64,000 nucleotides of DNA from JALORV01 sp963775635 (GTDB taxonomy: Bacteria; Pseudomonadota; Gammaproteobacteria; Burkholderiales; Burkholderiaceae_F), in contig CAVZJO010000015.1 in NCBI GenBank assembly GCA_963775635.1, positions 124,001 through 188,000 on the forward strand. The letters are read 5' to 3'. Each line of letters starts with the position of its first letter. Position 1 is the stretch's first letter. The notes beneath the pieces were generated by a model, which made no database searches, was not told the DNA's origin, and saw only the letters and a program-made list of their open reading frames with translations. Both the position numbers and the translations under genes were made by a program. Positions 61,915-64,000 of the stretch are shown piece after piece.

Positions 61915-62755
61915 AGATCTCCAGGTTGTCGATCAGCCGCGTCGTTCCCACCTTGGCCGCGGCCAACACGACCAGCAGTTCGCGGCCTTCGGCTTCGCCT
62001 GCCTCGGGGACCTTCAGGTCGCGGCGGCGGCGCACCGAGACGTAGTCGACCTTCCAGCCGTTCGCGGCCAGTTCGCGACGCGCATCGCCTTCGACACGGG
62101 CCAGGTCGAAGGCGCCACCGCGCACGCTGTCGCGCACTGCGTTCAACGTTGCATGTAGGCGAGGCGCCTCCTTGCGCTCGGCCTCGGTCAGGAAGCGGTT
62201 GCGCGACGACAGCGCCAGTCCGTCGGGATCGCGCACCGTTTCGTGCGGGATGATCTCGGTCGGCAACGCGAACTGCCGGCACATGTTGCGCACGATCATC
62301 AGCTGCTGGTAGTCCTTCTTGCCGAATACCGCCACCCGCGGTTGCACGCAGGAGAAGAGCTTGAGCACCACGGTGGTCACGCCGACGAAGAATCCGGGCC
62401 GGAATTCGCCTTCCAGGATGTCGCCCAGTTCGTGCGGCGGGCTGACACGGTAATTCTGCGGCTCGGGATACATCTCCTTCTCGTTCGGCGCGAACAGCAC
62501 ATACACCCGGTTCTGCTTCTGCAGCTTGTCGATGTCGTCCTGCAGAGTGCGCGGGTATTTGTCGAAGTCCTCATTCGGGCCGAACTGCAGCCGGTTGACG
62601 AAGATCGAGGCAACCACCGGGTCGCCGTGCTGGTGCGCCATCGCCATCAGAGACAGGTGGGCCGCGTGCAGGTTGCCCATCGTCGGCACGAACGCGATGC
62701 GGTTCTGCCCGCGCAATTGGTCGCGCAGATCCTCGATCGTGTGTACGACTTTCAT
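61913..62755 (-). CDS. panC: Pantothenate synthetase
   Basis: 280 residues. PTMGNLHAAHLSLMAMAH carries the HxxH ATP-binding signature of the nucleotidyltransferase family. VFGKKDYQQLMIVRNMCRQF and RDPDGLALSSRNRFLT are also typical. It joins pantoate and beta-alanine in CoA biosynthesis. It lies 65 bases after panB. Its stop codon is placed in the repeat element. Confidence 0.96.
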   Translation of the reverse strand: MKVVHTIEDLRDQLRGQNRIAFVPTMGNLHAAHLSLMAMAHQHGDPVVASIFVNRLQFGPNEDFDKYPRTLQDDIDKLQKQNRVYVLFAPNEKEMYPEPQNYRVSPPHELGDILEGEFRPGFFVGVTTVVLKLFSCVQPRVAVFGKKDYQQLMIVRNMCRQFALPTEIIPHETVRDPDGLALSSRNRFLTEAERKEAPRLHATLNAVRDSVRGGAFDLARVEGDARRELAANGWKVDYVSVRRRRDLKVPEAGEAEGRELLVVLAAAKVGTTRLIDNLEI

Positions 62756-62820
62756 CGGAAGTCTGGCGAGCGGCCGCCATACAGGGCAGGGCCGCGGATT
62801 GTAGAGCCGGGCGACCCGCC

Positions 62821-63651
62821 TCAGTAGCCGTGTTCCGGAGCGGGGAAACTCCGGTTCTTCACCGCCGCCACGTACGCGCCGATCGCCGACGCGATGTCGG
62901 GCTGGCCCTGCATGAAATTGCGCACGAAACGCGGCTTGCGGCCGGTATACACATCGAGCATGTCGTGCAGCACCAGTACTTGTCCCGACACCTCGCTGCC
63001 CGCACCGATGCCGATCGTCGCCAGCTGCACCTCCCGGGTGACGCGTGCGGCCAGAGCGGCTGGGATCAGTTCGAGTACCAGCAGCGCGGCGCCGGCCGCG
63101 TCGAGCGCGCGAGCGTCGGCGAGCAACCGATCGGCTTCAGCCTCTCCGCGGCCCTGCACGCGGTAGCCGCCCAACGCGTGCACCGATTGCGGCGTCAGGC
63201 CCAGGTGTGCGCAAACCGGAATGCCGCGCTCGACCAGGAACTCGACCGTCGGTGCGAGCCACGCACCACCCTCGAGCTTGACCATCTTTGCGCCGGCCTG
63301 CATCAGCTCGACCGCACTCGCAAAGGCCTGCTCTGGGCCGTGCTGGTAGCTGCCAAACGGCATGTCCGCCATCAACCATGCGGCACTGATGCCGCGCGCG
63401 ACGCAGCGCGTGTGGTAGGCGACCTCGGCGAGCGACACGGGCAGCGTCGAATCGAGGCCCTGTACCACCATGCCGAGCGAATCGCCGACCAGCACGCAAT
63501 CGACACCCTGTGCATCCAGCAGTCGCGCAAAGGTCGCGTCGTAGCAGGTCAGCATCGCGATCGGCTCGCCGGCCGTGCGCATCTCGCGCAGCCGCGGCAA
63601 GGTGACCGCCTTGCGCGCGGAGCCGGCGGGGGCTTGCGGATGAGTGCTCAT
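62821..63651 (-). CDS. panB: 3-methyl-2-oxobutanoate hydroxymethyltransferase
   Basis: 276 residues. MLTCYDATFARLLDAQGVDCVLVGDSLGM (metal Asp), MADMPFGSY (catalytic Glu/Asp region), KLEGG and AHLGLTPQSVHALGGYRVQG are standard. It produces ketopantoate, first step of pantothenate synthesis. The ATG at 63651 (MSTHPQAPAG) is used, as the frame upstream has no conserved sequence. The likely order is deoxynucleoside kinase-panB-panC. Confidence 0.95.
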   Translation of the reverse strand: MSTHPQAPAGSARKAVTLPRLREMRTAGEPIAMLTCYDATFARLLDAQGVDCVLVGDSLGMVVQGLDSTLPVSLAEVAYHTRCVARGISAAWLMADMPFGSYQHGPEQAFASAVELMQAGAKMVKLEGGAWLAPTVEFLVERGIPVCAHLGLTPQSVHALGGYRVQGRGEAEADRLLADARALDAAGAALLVLELIPAALAARVTREVQLATIGIGAGSEVSGQVLVLHDMLDVYTGRKPRFVRNFMQGQPDIASAIGAYVAAVKNRSFPAPEHGY

Positions 63652-63673
63652 CGATGGGCTCGCGTGCTGCTTT

Positions 63674-64000
63674 TCAGGCGGCAAGGTTGAAGTATTCGCG
63701 CCGGCCGCGCAGGCGCCCGATCCGGTCGAGCAGCAGCGCGAAATCGTCCGCACTGTCGATCGGGTTCAGGTGCTCGGTGTTCACGATCAGTACCGGCGCC
63801 TCCTCATACTGGTGGAAGTAGCGCGTATAGCTGTCGGCGAGCGCCGCAAGATAGTCCTCGCCGATGCGCGCCTCGACCGGATTGCCGCGTCGGGCCACGC
63901 GCTCGGCAAGGATACCGGGGCTGGCCTGTAGATAGATCACCAGATCCGGCGCGGGGGTCTGCGGTCGCAACTGGGCGAAGATCTGCTCGTACAGCCGCAG
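63674..64000 (-). CDS. Deoxynucleoside kinase, partial
   Basis: The gene continues past the right edge; only the C-terminal part is present. PDLVIYLQASPGILAERVARRG contains the nucleotide-lid arginines, and RIGEDYLAALADSYTRYFHQYEEAPVLIVNTEHLNPID is typical of the dNK/DGK family. It would phosphorylate deoxyadenosine, deoxyguanosine or deoxycytidine. It is 22 bases ahead of panB and co-directional. Confidence 0.88.
   Translation of the reverse strand: MRLYEQIFAQLRPQTPAPDLVIYLQASPGILAERVARRGNPVEARIGEDYLAALADSYTRYFHQYEEAPVLIVNTEHLNPIDSADDFALLLDRIGRLRGRREYFNLAA

Noticed and set aside
1..64000. CRISPR array or prophage
   Set aside because: No regularly spaced direct repeats, integrase, capsid or terminase genes were seen.

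Overview
The window is GC-rich DNA that reads as a betaproteobacterial chromosome, most likely Burkholderiales. The main support is a DUF4148 lipoprotein, tripartite tricarboxylate transporter (Tct/Bug) genes and their remnants, an OxyR whose redox cysteines fall at exactly 199 and 208, and the queA-tgt-yajC-secD-secF and panB-panC gene orders. The organism call is an inference; no rRNA lies in the window.

Layout. 1-4.5 kb: an arylformamidase-like hydrolase, tRNA-Ala(CGC) with its own promoter and terminator, a frameshifted small gene and a class A penicillin-binding protein in less GC-rich DNA. 4.5-10.3 kb: a beta-lactamase-fold hydrolase, a phasin with an XRE regulator, a PAS-GGDEF-EAL gene broken by one base, and an ATP-grasp enzyme. 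10.3-16.3 kb: ridA, recG, oxyR, dps and small envelope proteins. 16.6-19.4 kb: an ECF sigma factor, a Ser/Thr kinase and a YbaY-MliC-like lipoprotein. 19.5-21.7 kb: a small cytochrome c, an unrecognised ORF, a transglutaminase-like protein and a glycine-zipper protein.

21.8-31.5 kb is the most distinctive region: one co-directional run on the minus strand. In transcription order it holds a beta-hydroxyacid-type dehydrogenase, an ECF sigma factor, a short zinc-finger anti-sigma candidate, the arsenosugar radical SAM protein ArsS, a metallophosphoesterase, a membrane VTT(DedA/TVP38)-flavoprotein disulfide reductase fusion, a Rossmann protein, TIGR04283 and TIGR04282 glycosyltransferases, a SelD-associated-type FAD oxidoreductase and a DUF1499 protein. 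Spacing is tight and several genes overlap. No arsM is present.

31.7-49.7 kb: a KASIII-like synthase, a SYLF lipoprotein, gamma-glutamyltransferase, tctA (frameshifted) and tctB, and then a polyhydroxyalkanoate operon. That operon contains isocitrate dehydrogenase, acetolactate-synthase-like enzyme, Zn alcohol dehydrogenase, phaE, phaC, a family I CoA-transferase and an alpha/beta hydrolase. A tctC stub, a RimJ-like acetyltransferase, an inverted-repeat element, acylphosphatase and a CaiB-type CoA-transferase follow. 49.7-64 kb is mostly housekeeping: ugpQ, purB, dsbB with DUF5993, cytochrome c' with cytochrome b561, secF-secD-yajC-tgt-queA, tRNA-Leu(CAA), an RDD protein, panC, panB and a partial deoxynucleoside kinase.

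Repeats are a theme. Two copies of a small terminal-inverted-repeat element (55.2 and 61.6-61.9 kb) sit between co-directional genes and overlap the upstream gene's stop codon while abutting the downstream gene's start. A second element (47.8-48.2 kb, with a likely end of another copy at base 1) carries a stop codon in its inverted repeat. Three genes each differ from an intact frame by a single extra base, which is either sequencing error or recent decay.
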